NCBI RefSeq assembly: GCF_004362245.1 | Contig: NZ_SNWM01000002.1 | Location: 248,001-312,000 of the forward strand | Direction: 5' to 3' | DNA from: Pedobacter duraquae | GTDB taxonomy: Bacteria; Bacteroidota; Bacteroidia; Sphingobacteriales; Sphingobacteriaceae | DNA length: 64,000 bases | In this document: positions 52,560 to 61,967 of the stretch, piece after piece | Position numbering within the stretch: position 1 is the stretch's first letter | Layout of the letters: each line of letters starts with the position of its first letter | Translations under genes and position numbers: made by a program | Notes under the pieces: model-generated | Told to the model about the DNA's origin: nothing | The model's database searches: none | Seen by the model: the letters and a program-made list of their open reading frames with translations, nothing else

Positions 52560-54872
52560 TTATGCCAGCACTTCCTCGCGCATGGTTTTTGCTGCCGCAA
52601 CCATCTCGATCAATGCTTTCTTGGTCTCGTCCCAATGTCTGGTTTTTAAACCACAGTCAGGGTTAACCCAAAGCTGCCTTGCAGGGATTACTGCACCAGC
52701 TTTCTCCAGCAACAGCACCATTTCTGAGCGGTCGGGCACGCGTGGTGAGTGAATATCATAGACGCCAGGACCAATTTCATTCGGATATTTAAAATCGGCA
52801 AATGCACCGAGCAGCTCCATTTGAGATCTCGAACATTCTATAGTGATTACATCGGCGTCCATATCTGCGATGTTGGTAATGATATCGTTGAATTCTGAGT
52901 AGCACATGTGGGTGTGGATTTGCGTATCGTCTTGTACGCCACTTGCGGAGATTCTGAAGGCCCGAACAGCCCAGTTCAGGTATTGCTGCCATGCCGATTT
53001 GCGTAGGGGAAGTCCTTCGCGGATAGCCGGTTCATCAATCTGGATAATTTTGATACCTGCTTTTTCCAGATCTACCACTTCATCACGGATTGCCAGGGCA
53101 ATCTGGGTGCATGTTTCTGATCTCGGCTGGTCGTTTCTGACAAAAGACCATTGTAAAATCGTTACCGGCCCAGTAAGCATACCTTTTACCCATTTGCTGG
53201 TTAGCGACTGTGCGAAGGAAGACCAACGCACGGTCATGGCCGCAGGTCTATACACATCGCCGTAGATCACTGGCGGCTTTACACACCTGCTGCCGTAGCT
53301 TTGTACCCAGCCATTTTTGGTAAAGGCAAATCCTGCAAGTTGTTCACCGAAATACTCTACCATGTCGTTCCGTTCAAATTCACCATGCACCAATACGTCA
53401 ATCCCTATATCTTCCTGGAACCTGATCGTTTCTTCAGTTTCATTGGCGATCAGTTCATCATATTGTTCCTGGCTCAACTCACCTTTCTTGAATCTTGCCC
53501 TCCAGCTACGTACTTCTGTTGTCTGCGGGAAAGATCCGATAGTTGTTGTAGGAAACAAAGGCAGGTTGAGTGCTTTACGCTGAATCTCAGTCCTGATGCT
53601 AAAGGGACTCAGTCTGCTGGAATCTGCGACTGTAATTGCGGCAACCCGCGCTTCAACTTCCGGGCGATGAATCTTCGCTGAGCTACGTCTGCTTTCCTGA
53701 TCAACCATATTCGCTGCAAATAGGGCTTTGGATGCTTCTGATTCCGGATGTGCAGCGATCTTACCAAGTGCAGAAATCTCCTGAACTTTTTGTTTAGCGA
53801 AGGCGAGCCATTGTTTGATTTCCGGCGACAAGGATTTTACATTGGTCTCCAGATCCAGGTCGCATGGGCTGTGGATCAAAGAACATGATCCGGCAACCCA
53901 GACACGCTCCCTGCCCAATCTTTCAATCGCCTTTTGAATCTGGCTAAGCGATTGCGCATAGTCATTTTTCCAGATGTTCCTTCCATCTACCAGTCCTAAT
54001 GATAGCGTTAAATTATCAGGAATCCGGTCTAATACAGCTTCCAATTGCGCTGGCGCACGCACCAAATCGATATGCAATACTGCAACAGGAAGGTTTATTG
54101 CCAGTTCCAGGTTGTCTCCCAACTGATCAAAATAAGTAGCAACAATAATCTTCAGTTTAGGAAAGTTCTTTTTAATGGTAGCATATACATAAGAAACGGC
54201 TGATTGTTCCGCTTCAGTAAGATCCAGGGCCAGGAAAGGTTCATCAAACTGGATCCATTCCGCTTTATTAGCTTCCAGCCCTTTCAGGAGCTCTAAATAT
54301 ACGGGCAGCAGGTTATTGATCAGTTCTATGCGATGGAACCCACTTTCTTTTTCTTTGCCGAGTAACAGATAGGAAACAGGGCCAATGAGTACAGGTTTAG
54401 TTTGTAAGCCCAGTCTTTTAGCCTCTTTAAACTCGTCAACTACTTTAGTAGAGAACAGTTTAAACTGCTGGTCTCTATGAAATTCGGGAACAATGTAATG
54501 GTAATTTGTGTCGAACCACTTCGTCATCTCCATGGCAGTGATGTCCAGCCCATCTCGCTGGTATCCCCTGGCCATAGCAAAATATAGATCGAGCTCCCCA
54601 TTTTTTCCATCCAGTATCACCTGATGATATCTTTCTGGAATAGCGCCAAACATTAAAGAATGATCTAGTACCTGATCGTAAAATGAAAAATCGTTTGACG
54701 GAATAAATGTTATTCCTTCGTTTTGTTGTAGCTCCCAATTGTGGGCTCTGATGTTTTGTCCGGTTTTCAGGAGAACCTGAACCGAAATTTTGCCTGCCCA
54801 ATAAGATTCGCAGGCTTTCTTTAGTGCTCTGTCGCTACCTATTCGCGGGTAGCCAAGACTGTTTGTTAGCAT
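52560..54872 (-). CDS. metE: Cobalamin-independent methionine synthase
   Basis: The 770-residue cytosolic enzyme transfers the methyl group of 5-methyltetrahydropteroyl-triglutamate to homocysteine. Both TIM-barrel halves are present. The N-terminal half starts LTNSLGYPRIGSDRALKKACESYW. The C-terminal half carries FPTTTIGSFPQT and the zinc ligands His and Cys in IHTHMCYSEFND, Glu in ECSRSQMELL and Cys in NPDCGLKTR. Length and motifs are complete. It stands alone and is preceded by a cobalamin riboswitch, so it should be off when B12 is plentiful and the B12-dependent enzyme MetH, not in this window, can work. Confidence 0.97.
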   Translation of the reverse strand: MLTNSLGYPRIGSDRALKKACESYWAGKISVQVLLKTGQNIRAHNWELQQNEGITFIPSNDFSFYDQVLDHSLMFGAIPERYHQVILDGKNGELDLYFAMARGYQRDGLDITAMEMTKWFDTNYHYIVPEFHRDQQFKLFSTKVVDEFKEAKRLGLQTKPVLIGPVSYLLLGKEKESGFHRIELINNLLPVYLELLKGLEANKAEWIQFDEPFLALDLTEAEQSAVSYVYATIKKNFPKLKIIVATYFDQLGDNLELAINLPVAVLHIDLVRAPAQLEAVLDRIPDNLTLSLGLVDGRNIWKNDYAQSLSQIQKAIERLGRERVWVAGSCSLIHSPCDLDLETNVKSLSPEIKQWLAFAKQKVQEISALGKIAAHPESEASKALFAANMVDQESRRSSAKIHRPEVEARVAAITVADSSRLSPFSIRTEIQRKALNLPLFPTTTIGSFPQTTEVRSWRARFKKGELSQEQYDELIANETEETIRFQEDIGIDVLVHGEFERNDMVEYFGEQLAGFAFTKNGWVQSYGSRCVKPPVIYGDVYRPAAMTVRWSSFAQSLTSKWVKGMLTGPVTILQWSFVRNDQPRSETCTQIALAIRDEVVDLEKAGIKIIQIDEPAIREGLPLRKSAWQQYLNWAVRAFRISASGVQDDTQIHTHMCYSEFNDIITNIADMDADVITIECSRSQMELLGAFADFKYPNEIGPGVYDIHSPRVPDRSEMVLLLEKAGAVIPARQLWVNPDCGLKTRHWDETKKALIEMVAAAKTMREEVLA

Positions 54873-55032
54873 TTCTTTGCTTTTAAAAGATGAAAAAATC
54901 TATTAATAGCTCTGGCAATATCTCGCAATGCAAAACGAAAAAAGAAGACAGGACATAGCAGGGCACAGCATTAAAACTGTACACCACATCAATCCAGACC
55001 TTGCTTCAAATCGCGAAAGCATTGTCAATTCG
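54873..55032 (-). promoter_or_regulatory. metE leader between riboswitch and start codon
   Basis: About 160 bp of untranslated leader should hold the terminator or anti-sequestering stem of the riboswitch. I could not define the alternative hairpins by eye. Confidence 0.4.
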
Positions 55033-55210
55033 TTCTGGGCAGGTCTCCTGACTTGTAACAGTTTTTACCATCCTTCCCATTCCTGATGGAACAGTGGATA
55101 TTAAGCCGGTAAAAACCTGTGCGTTACTTACAGTTGCGCGACAGCTCGTGATTTGCACACGATTCCCTATTAATCTGCGTTAAGCAGAACCTATAACGGT
55201 TGATGAAGAA
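55033..55210 (-). ncRNA. Cobalamin (B12) riboswitch upstream of metE
   Basis: Read on the minus strand, the region carries the conserved B12-riboswitch parts in order: an opening GGTTCTGC, GGGAATC with GTGCAAATCACGAGCTGTCGCGCAACTGTAA (B12-box core), a central GGGAAGG helix and a closing AGTCAGGAGACCTGCC. About 160 bp separate its 3' end from the metE start, room for an expression platform. In this arrangement cobalamin binding would reduce metE expression. The edges are approximate. Confidence 0.92.
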
Positions 55211-55290
55211 ATAATAGTAAGAACTAATGCTTCAAAGATAGAATAAAAAATGCTGACCTGAACAGGATGTCTGCAGGTCAGCCAAAAGAA

Positions 55291-56181
55291 TTACTGATAT
55301 TTGCCGTAAGCGGCAACACCGAGGTCGGGAAAATCAGTGATCACGCCATCAACGCCTAATACTTCCATTTTCTTAAAATCTTCAGCATTGTTAACCGTCC
55401 AGGGTAAGATTTTAACCTTTTGGTCATGTGCCTGTTTAACCATCTCAGGTGTGATTAAACTAAAATAGGGACTAAGATATTGTGGCGTGAAACCAAGATT
55501 TTTAATATTGGTTTCGAAGTTATCTCTGTTCATGATCAGGAACGACAGTTCCTGGTTTGGATACTTAGCATGTAAAACCTGGAGTGGACGTTTGTCGAAC
55601 GACTGGATTACTACCCTTTTACCAATTTTCTTTTTGTTGATGACCTGCATTACTTTTTCTACGAATATTTCAGGAACAGGATGTGCTGTACCATCGCCAT
55701 CCGGACTGCTTTTGATTTCCACGTTATAGTTAACAGGTTTTAACTTATGTTTCTTAATATAAGTTTCTACACTGTCTATTAATTCTGAGAATAGTGGCCT
55801 GTAGGTTTTCATCTTTTTCTGAGCAGCAAACTGCGGATGTACTTTGGTTCCGGCATCATACGATTTAACCATGCTGTAATCCATTCCGTAAATCAATAAC
55901 CCTTTTTCTTCTGCTTTAGAAATATCCGATCCGTCTGGCTTACGCATAAAATCTGAAGACATGTAACTATCATGAGATACGACTACCAATCCATCTTTAC
56001 TGATTGCCAGATCCATTTCAAGTGTTTTCACACCAAGGTTAATCGCCGATATCATTGCCGGAATTGTATTTTCAGGCATTAGTCCGCGACCTCCACGATG
56101 TGCCTGAAGGTCAATTTTTTGTGCGCTCACTGTCGTTGCGAAGCATACCGCACCGAGGAACATTGTTGTTGTAAGTTTCAT
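55291..56181 (-). CDS. Secreted glycerophosphodiester phosphodiesterase
   Basis: The 296-residue protein has a signal peptide (to TVSAQ). The GDPD TIM barrel shows the active-site motif AHRGGRGLMPENT, the metal-binding LEMDLAISKDGLVVVSHDS segment and the C-terminal KILPWTVNNAEDFKKMEVLGVDGVITDFPD. It hydrolyses glycerophosphodiesters to glycerol-3-phosphate and an alcohol, probably in the periplasm. It is a single gene, divergent from the TonB receptor gene at 56360. No phosphate-starvation regulatory site was recognised. Confidence 0.94.
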   Translation of the reverse strand: MKLTTTMFLGAVCFATTVSAQKIDLQAHRGGRGLMPENTIPAMISAINLGVKTLEMDLAISKDGLVVVSHDSYMSSDFMRKPDGSDISKAEEKGLLIYGMDYSMVKSYDAGTKVHPQFAAQKKMKTYRPLFSELIDSVETYIKKHKLKPVNYNVEIKSSPDGDGTAHPVPEIFVEKVMQVINKKKIGKRVVIQSFDKRPLQVLHAKYPNQELSFLIMNRDNFETNIKNLGFTPQYLSPYFSLITPEMVKQAHDQKVKILPWTVNNAEDFKKMEVLGVDGVITDFPDLGVAAYGKYQ

Positions 56182-56327
56182 ATGTTGGATTAAAGCCCAA
56201 ATAAAGGCGGGTTATGTTAAGTCCATTTACCTTGATTTTTAATTTACTGTTAAATAATTAATCAATAATCAGATAAAAAAGCACTTTTTAATAATCATCT
56301 GAACATATATCCCTAACAATACCGCTC

Positions 56328-56335
56328 TACTTTCG
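56328..56335 (+). promoter_or_regulatory. Candidate -7 element of the receptor-esterase operon
   Basis: TACTTTCG matches the Bacteroidota TAnnTTTG -7 consensus with one difference and lies 24 bp before the receptor ATG. The -33 TTTG box was not clearly found. Confidence 0.35.
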
Positions 56336-56359
56336 CAGCAAACAAACACAACCATTTTT

Positions 56360-59300
56360 ATGAAAAAAAATTACGTTAAATTACTTATTTTAATGGTTTT
56401 CCTTTGCGTACAAGGAGAATCATTTGCACAGATTTCCCAGGCATCCCTGATGGGAATGGTGACTGACGAGCAGAAGAAACCAATTGCGGGCGCTTCTGTT
56501 GTTGTTAGAAATGAGTCAACCGGTTTCAATACTGGTACTACGACTGGTCAGAAAGGAGATTACACCTTTAAACAGTTACCATTAGGCGGACCTTATACAG
56601 TAAAGGTAACTTTTGTAGGTTTCGGTGCGCAGACCAGAACTGGCTTCACCTTAAACCTTGGTGATGTTCAGGTGGTCAATGTTAGTCTGGAATCGGCTTC
56701 ACAAACACTAAACGCAGTAGAAATTGTAGCATCGGGCATTAAAAATTCGATACCCAACTTAGGTGCTTCTACCACAGTTAGTGCCAGAAACATCAATAAA
56801 TTACCTGTAAACGGCCGGAACTTTACTACGCTGATCGACTTATCTCCGTTGAGCAGAGGTGGAAGTATCTCAGGCCAGCTGGCAACTTCTACAAATTTCT
56901 CTATTGATGGTATGACTGCTAAAAACCCAACATTTGGTGGTACAGCAACTCCTGGTGCCCCCTACTCTATCTCTATGGAGGCTGTACGGGAATTTAAAGT
57001 AGTAACCAATGCCTATGACGTTACCTACGGCAGAGCCGGTGGTGGTAGCATCACAACAGCAACAAAATCCGGAACTAATACCTTAACCGGAAGCGTATTT
57101 GGATTTGGTCGTGCCGACTGGTTATCGTCTAAATACGATATCCGTGGCTTAAAGCGTGATATTGACTACTCCACGTATCAGTATGGATTCTCTTTAGGTG
57201 GCCCCATCATCAAAGATAAGGCGCATTTCTTTATTGCTTTTGATCATCAGCGTGATTCCCGTCCGCTTCAGATTGCCGATATCCGCTCTGCAGAAGATGA
57301 AAAAAGATTGAGTGTAACACAATCGACTTTATTGAACTACCTGGCTATCGCTGTCCCTAAATACGGTGTTGCTGCCACACCACAGTTTGGTTCTTTCCCT
57401 AAAAAAGAACGTACTGAAGCCTTGTTTGCACGTGTTGATGTACAGCTGAACAAGAGAAATCTATTGACGATCAGTGACAACTACATTTACGATTTTAACC
57501 CGTTGAATATTGGTGACAACAGTGCCATCAACCTTTTTGAGGTATACGGAAACAACAGAACAAAAAGCAATAGCACATTGGCAACTTTAAGGACAACCAT
57601 CAGTCCGAGGTTAACCAACGAAGCTAAATTACAATATCTAACTTCATCATTTGAAAGTTTACCGGGCGAGCAGGTTCCGGGTGCTAATATCCCCCGCGCT
57701 ATTGTAGAGCGTGTACCTTCGACTATCGACGGCAAAACCGTTTATACAACAATTCAATTGGGCGGTCAGCGTTACGCACCTGAATATTTCTTCAGTAATG
57801 TTGTTCAGGGCACCAATAACCTGTATTACAATACCGATAAGGTAAACTATACTTTCGGTACAGATTTGATGTATACGCACCTCTATTCAAGATATGGTAG
57901 CGAGCTGAATGGTCGTTTTTACTTTACAGGGCTTGATAATTTCGCGAACATGACGCCATATCGTTATGCGCGGGAAATTCCTTTGGTTGCTGATCCTACG
58001 GTAAGACAGAATTACCTGAACTCTGCACTGTATGCGCAGGCACAGACTAAACTGGCGCGTGGCTTTGAAATGACAGCAGGTATCAGGGCGGATTATACCA
58101 ACTATCTGGATAAGCCAAACTTTAACCAGATTGTATTTGATGATCTTGGCTTAAAAACAGACCACTCACTAACGACTTTCCAGATCCAGCCACGTGTGCA
58201 GTTTACTTGGGATATTGGTGAGCGTAAAAAAGATATCGTAAGGTTTGGTGGTGGTATCTTTGGATCCGACATCCTGAACTATACCATGATCAATAACATG
58301 GTGTTCGACGGTACAAAAATGACTGCGGTTGATATTCAGGGTGCCAACGTACCAAAACCAGACTTCATTGGCTACCGTGCCAACCCTGCTTCTGCACCAG
58401 GTACGGAATTATTTAACAATCCAGCAATTGCCAAGTTATCTACCATCAACTTGAACAAAGAAGATACCCGGATCCCGGTATTATACAAAGCAAACTTCTC
58501 TTACAACAGAATCTTTAATGATCGTTTTAGACTTGGTGTGACCATGTACGCGAGTTGGGCACGCAATAACTATATGTATACCGACGCCAATATGGCCGAC
58601 CAGCCTTTCTTCCGTTTAGCCAATGAAGATAATAGAGGTGTATATGTACCTGCAAGCACTATCAACGCAACAAACGGCGCTACAAACTGGACTCTAGGTC
58701 GCAAAACTGACCGTGTTGGTAGGGTGCTGGCTTTAAACAGCGAGGGTAGAAACAATCAGATCGCATTTGTTTTTGATGGTACATACAAGTATTTCAAAGA
58801 CGGAGAGTTTTCGTTCAGTTATACAATCAATGATTCAAAAGACAATACTTCTTACAATGGTAACGTAGCCAATACGGCAACGCTTGGATTACCAGTAAAA
58901 GATGACCCACGTAATTTAAGTCAGATGTCGGCTTCAGATAACCAATTCAGAAATAAAGTTGTCCTATACGGTACATTACCAACATTCTGGGGAGTTAGTG
59001 TAGGGTTACGCTACTCTGGTATCGGCGGCACAAGATACTCTATGATCGTAAATGGAAACGTAAATGGTGACTTTGTTGCCACTAACGATCTTGCATATGT
59101 TTTTGATCCTAATGACGCATCTGTTGCGGCAAGCGTAAGAACTGGTATTCAGGCTATTCTTGACAATCCATTGGTTAGCGATAGCTTTAAAGACTATCTG
59201 AGAAAAAGCATTGGAAAGGTTGCCGAACGTAATGGTGGTATCAACAAGTTTTACGGTCAGTTTGACTTGAGATTAGCTAAGAAATTCAAGGTCTATAAAA

Positions 59301-59521
59301 CACATTATTTTGAAGTATCGGGTGATGTGTTCAACCTGGGTAATATGCTGAATAAAAAATGGGGTGTTACAGAAACGTTGGGCACACAGGCGATCTATTC
59401 TATTGCCAGCTTTAACCCTACTACAAGAACGTATAACTACAGTGTAAACCCTAACGCAGGTGTGGTTTCTCCGTCAGGAAATCCATTCCAGGTTCAGGTA
59501 GGCTTACGTTACGGATTCTAA
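56360..59521 (+). CDS. Oar-like TonB-dependent receptor with carboxypeptidase-regulatory domain
   Basis: This 1053-residue outer-membrane protein has a signal peptide (to SFAQIS). A CarboxypepD_reg-like beta domain spans about 28-115 (MGMVTDEQKKPIAGASVVVRNESTG, LPLGGPYTVKVTFVGF). The plug (VSARNINKLPVNGRNFTTLIDLSPLSRG) and a long barrel follow, ending VQVGLRYGF. The GRNFTTL phrase and the lack of a SusD partner place it with Oar/OmpA-related receptors rather than SusC. It is followed after 10 bp by an esterase gene in the same operon. Substrate import or protein translocation cannot be distinguished. Confidence 0.9.
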   Translation: MKKNYVKLLILMVFLCVQGESFAQISQASLMGMVTDEQKKPIAGASVVVRNESTGFNTGTTTGQKGDYTFKQLPLGGPYTVKVTFVGFGAQTRTGFTLNLGDVQVVNVSLESASQTLNAVEIVASGIKNSIPNLGASTTVSARNINKLPVNGRNFTTLIDLSPLSRGGSISGQLATSTNFSIDGMTAKNPTFGGTATPGAPYSISMEAVREFKVVTNAYDVTYGRAGGGSITTATKSGTNTLTGSVFGFGRADWLSSKYDIRGLKRDIDYSTYQYGFSLGGPIIKDKAHFFIAFDHQRDSRPLQIADIRSAEDEKRLSVTQSTLLNYLAIAVPKYGVAATPQFGSFPKKERTEALFARVDVQLNKRNLLTISDNYIYDFNPLNIGDNSAINLFEVYGNNRTKSNSTLATLRTTISPRLTNEAKLQYLTSSFESLPGEQVPGANIPRAIVERVPSTIDGKTVYTTIQLGGQRYAPEYFFSNVVQGTNNLYYNTDKVNYTFGTDLMYTHLYSRYGSELNGRFYFTGLDNFANMTPYRYAREIPLVADPTVRQNYLNSALYAQAQTKLARGFEMTAGIRADYTNYLDKPNFNQIVFDDLGLKTDHSLTTFQIQPRVQFTWDIGERKKDIVRFGGGIFGSDILNYTMINNMVFDGTKMTAVDIQGANVPKPDFIGYRANPASAPGTELFNNPAIAKLSTINLNKEDTRIPVLYKANFSYNRIFNDRFRLGVTMYASWARNNYMYTDANMADQPFFRLANEDNRGVYVPASTINATNGATNWTLGRKTDRVGRVLALNSEGRNNQIAFVFDGTYKYFKDGEFSFSYTINDSKDNTSYNGNVANTATLGLPVKDDPRNLSQMSASDNQFRNKVVLYGTLPTFWGVSVGLRYSGIGGTRYSMIVNGNVNGDFVATNDLAYVFDPNDASVAASVRTGIQAILDNPLVSDSFKDYLRKSIGKVAERNGGINKFYGQFDLRLAKKFKVYKTHYFEVSGDVFNLGNMLNKKWGVTETLGTQAIYSIASFNPTTRTYNYSVNPNAGVVSPSGNPFQVQVGLRYGF

Positions 59522-59531
59522 TCAGAACGAT

Positions 59532-60668
59532 ATGATCAAATTAATTAACACTTTAGGTTTGTGCCTGCTGCTCTCCGGAGCGGTAGCACAGACTACTAAA
59601 AATCCCGCTGCCGTTTATTTAAAATCTCCGGAAGTTGCAGATGGCGGGCAGGTAACATTCAGGTTTCTGGCACCCAATGCCAAACAGGTGATGTTGATTA
59701 TGGACGATGGCAAACAGCGCATGATGCTGAAAGACACCGCTGGTGTATGGGCTTTTTCGGCACATTTTGAACCTGATATCTACAGATATACTTTTGCTGT
59801 TGACGGTAATGTATTGCCCGATCCAAACAACCCATTGATCAAGCCTTTGTTTAAACGTGCATTAGGGCAGAGTCTGGCACATGTTCCAGGGCCTAAAACA
59901 TTGAGTTGGGAATTGAATGATGTACCCCATGGCACGCTGGTTCAGCACTTTTATAAATCAGGTATAGTTGGCGATCAGCGCGATATCAGGGTATACACTC
60001 CGCCTGGTTATGATCCCAAAAGGAAAGAGCCTTATCCGGTATTGTACCTTTTCCATGGAATTACAGATGAGACGAGTGCCTGGACTACTGCAGGCAGAGA
60101 AAACATAATTATGGACAACCTGATTGCGCAGGGCAAAACAAAGCCAATGATCATTGTGAACACGCTTGGTTATGGTGCACCTGAAATGCTTGAGCCAGGT
60201 GCCGGCGCATACAGCAAAGAGGCTTTGAAGAAAAACGAGGAGCTGTTTGTAGCTTCGTTTTTAAAAGAAGTAATCCCGATGACGGAGCGCCTATATAACA
60301 CAAAAGCGGATAAAAAATACAGGGCTGTTGCCGGCCTTTCTATGGGTGGGGGTCAGTCGCTAGACGTTGGATTAAACAACCCGGACTTATTCAGTTATGT
60401 TGGAGGTTTTAGCGCTGCAGTGATTCTTTTGGATCCAGACTATACCAAAGCTTTTCCAAAGCTTGATGCTTCTATCAACAACAAACTTAAGCTGGTATGG
60501 ATAGCGATCGGAAAAGACGATTTCTTAATAGAATCTAACAGAAAATATAAGTCGTGGTTGGAATCAAAAAACATCAAGTTCAGTTACACTGAAACTGAGG
60601 GTGTACACACCTACCAGGTATGGCGCAGATATCTGACAACGTTTAGTCAGCTGCTGTTTAAAGATTAG
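59532..60668 (+). CDS. Secreted CE1-type esterase co-transcribed with the receptor
   Basis: The 378-residue protein has a signal peptide (to GAVAQ), an early-set beta domain (about 20-110, FRFLAPNAKQVMLIMDDGKQ) and a CE1/esterase-D domain. Landmarks are YPVLYLFHGITDETSAWTT, the nucleophile GLSMGG (Ser about 272) and a late catalytic His in EGVHTYQVWRRYL. The layout matches the esterase at 43906, so the two are paralogues. Operon position with a TonB receptor suggests action on a imported or surface-bound acylated ligand (inference). Confidence 0.9.
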   Translation: MIKLINTLGLCLLLSGAVAQTTKNPAAVYLKSPEVADGGQVTFRFLAPNAKQVMLIMDDGKQRMMLKDTAGVWAFSAHFEPDIYRYTFAVDGNVLPDPNNPLIKPLFKRALGQSLAHVPGPKTLSWELNDVPHGTLVQHFYKSGIVGDQRDIRVYTPPGYDPKRKEPYPVLYLFHGITDETSAWTTAGRENIIMDNLIAQGKTKPMIIVNTLGYGAPEMLEPGAGAYSKEALKKNEELFVASFLKEVIPMTERLYNTKADKKYRAVAGLSMGGGQSLDVGLNNPDLFSYVGGFSAAVILLDPDYTKAFPKLDASINNKLKLVWIAIGKDDFLIESNRKYKSWLESKNIKFSYTETEGVHTYQVWRRYLTTFSQLLFKD

Positions 60669-60679
60669 CAGCTACCTTG

Positions 60680-60710
60680 AAAACTGCTGCTTTGGCAGCA
60701 GTTTTTTTTT
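60680..60710 (+). terminator. Intrinsic terminator of the receptor-esterase operon
   Basis: A 10 bp perfect stem AAACTGCTGC/GCAGCAGTTT with TTTG loop is followed by a run of T residues. Confidence 0.9.
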
Positions 60711-60785
60711 ATAGCAGTGTTTAACAATTATCTACTGACTACTAAGACTTTACAATAAGATAAAACGATATATTTATTTTACCTC

Positions 60786-60818
60786 AATATTAATGGTATT
60801 ATTGATACCATTAATATT
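60786..60818 (+). promoter_or_regulatory. Perfect hairpin directly before a start codon
   Basis: AATATTAATGGTAT and ATACCATTAATATT (14 bp, perfect) flank a TATTG loop. The stem ends 6 bases before ATG 60825. It could be a protein-binding operator or an RNA structure that hides the ribosome entry region of the barrel-protein gene. Confidence 0.55.
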
Positions 60819-60824
60819 AATCAT

Positions 60825-61502
60825 ATGAAAAAACGCTACTTATTATGTGCGGTACTTTGCATCGCCCTCTCATCCGTTCATGCCCAAACTGAAAAAGGGA
60901 ATAATTTTATAGGAGGTTCAATTAGTTATAGCCGAACCACAATAACACCAGCGGGTTCTCAAAACGTAACCACGTCTGTCGGTAATTATTTCAATGTCAG
61001 TCCTAAATTCGGTCACTTTATCAAAAAAAACCTGGCTATCGGATTAAGTTTAGCATATGTTGACAATAAAAATTCTTCCGAAACTAACTATGTTAACGGA
61101 AGTACCTCGGTTGTTTCCTCGCTAAATACCAAGGAAAGAAACTTTTCTGTTGGTCCTATAATCAGGTATTATATCGATGTTGTAGACAAGTTCAAATTTT
61201 TTGGACAAGGAAGCTTAGGAATTGGTGTTGGTAAATCAAGTCAAATAACACCAGCAAGTGCTATTGATTTCATGATGTTAAAATATAAATATACGACCTA
61301 TAATGCTTCAGCAAATCCTGGTTTTGCATTCTTTCCCACTAAAAAACTTGCTTTTGAGTTTTCGTTCCCCTTATTTTCTTATAACAATCAAGATATGAAA
61401 GCTGACAGTGCGAATCCATATTCACAACCATACAAGGCCGAGAGTTTTTCTTTCGGACTAAATACATTTGTTCCGAGTATCGGCGCTAACTTCCACTTCT
61501 AG
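60825..61502 (+). CDS. Outer-membrane beta-barrel protein (porin-family-like)
   Basis: The 225-residue protein has a signal peptide (to SVHAQ), then alternating amphipathic strands ending in the aromatic C-terminal SIGANFHF expected of outer-membrane barrels. Landmarks are KGNNFIGGSISYSRT, FNVSPKFGHFIKKNLAIGLSLAYVDN and LAFEFSFPLFSYNNQ, of the OMP_b-brl/PorT-like type. It lies between terminators, so it is monocistronic. Its start is preceded by a perfect hairpin that may regulate it. The specific function is unknown. Confidence 0.85.
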   Translation: MKKRYLLCAVLCIALSSVHAQTEKGNNFIGGSISYSRTTITPAGSQNVTTSVGNYFNVSPKFGHFIKKNLAIGLSLAYVDNKNSSETNYVNGSTSVVSSLNTKERNFSVGPIIRYYIDVVDKFKFFGQGSLGIGVGKSSQITPASAIDFMMLKYKYTTYNASANPGFAFFPTKKLAFEFSFPLFSYNNQDMKADSANPYSQPYKAESFSFGLNTFVPSIGANFHF

Positions 61503-61538
61503 CTGGAAATACCGAAGGCAAAGGACCAGCAATCTCAT

Positions 61539-61583
61539 AAAAAAACCGCTTTGATAAGGCAATGCTTATCATAGCGGTTTTTT
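61539..61583. terminator. Bidirectional terminator after the barrel-protein gene
   Basis: AAAAAACCGCT-TTGATAAG pairs with CTTATCA-TAGCGGTTTTTT with a single internal mismatch. A- and T-runs at the sides fit termination for both converging genes. Confidence 0.85.
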
Positions 61584-61638
61584 CTTATGGCCTATTGATA
61601 CCGCATCATGGATGCGAAAAGACAACGATCTCTATGCT

Positions 61639-61887
61639 TTAGCTTTTTACATTCGAATCGTCATCACCTTTTTTCGGGGCAAATCCTTTATCGGCATCCA
61701 GCGTAAAAGAAGCTTCTGAAGCGTCAAATGCTTGATCAAGTAAATCAGTATTGGCTTCGATATCGTCTGGAGAATCGTCGATGTGCGCTTCGAAACCATT
61801 TGAGTGGATGTCCTGCTGACTTTGTTGATCATCAGCATCATCGTTATTAAAGTCGTCTAGGGGAACTTTGTCTTCCGGAGTAATCAT
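61639..61887 (-). CDS. Small acidic hypothetical protein (82 aa)
   Basis: The 82-residue protein is strongly acidic and polar (DDFNNDDADDQQSQQD, DADKGFAPKKGDDDSN), lacks a signal and membrane helices, and is probably disordered. Nothing identifies a family. It lies 81 bp downstream of the PAS histidine kinase on the same strand and may be co-transcribed. It resembles the 95-residue acidic protein at 45.1 kb in composition only. Confidence 0.55.
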   Translation of the reverse strand: MITPEDKVPLDDFNNDDADDQQSQQDIHSNGFEAHIDDSPDDIEANTDLLDQAFDASEASFTLDADKGFAPKKGDDDSNVKS

Positions 61888-61967
61888 AATCGTTTGTTTT
61901 GTTGTTAAATTAACAGTTTCCCAGCATCTTTGTTGATAGGTTAAATAAAAAAAACATTTTCCTGACG

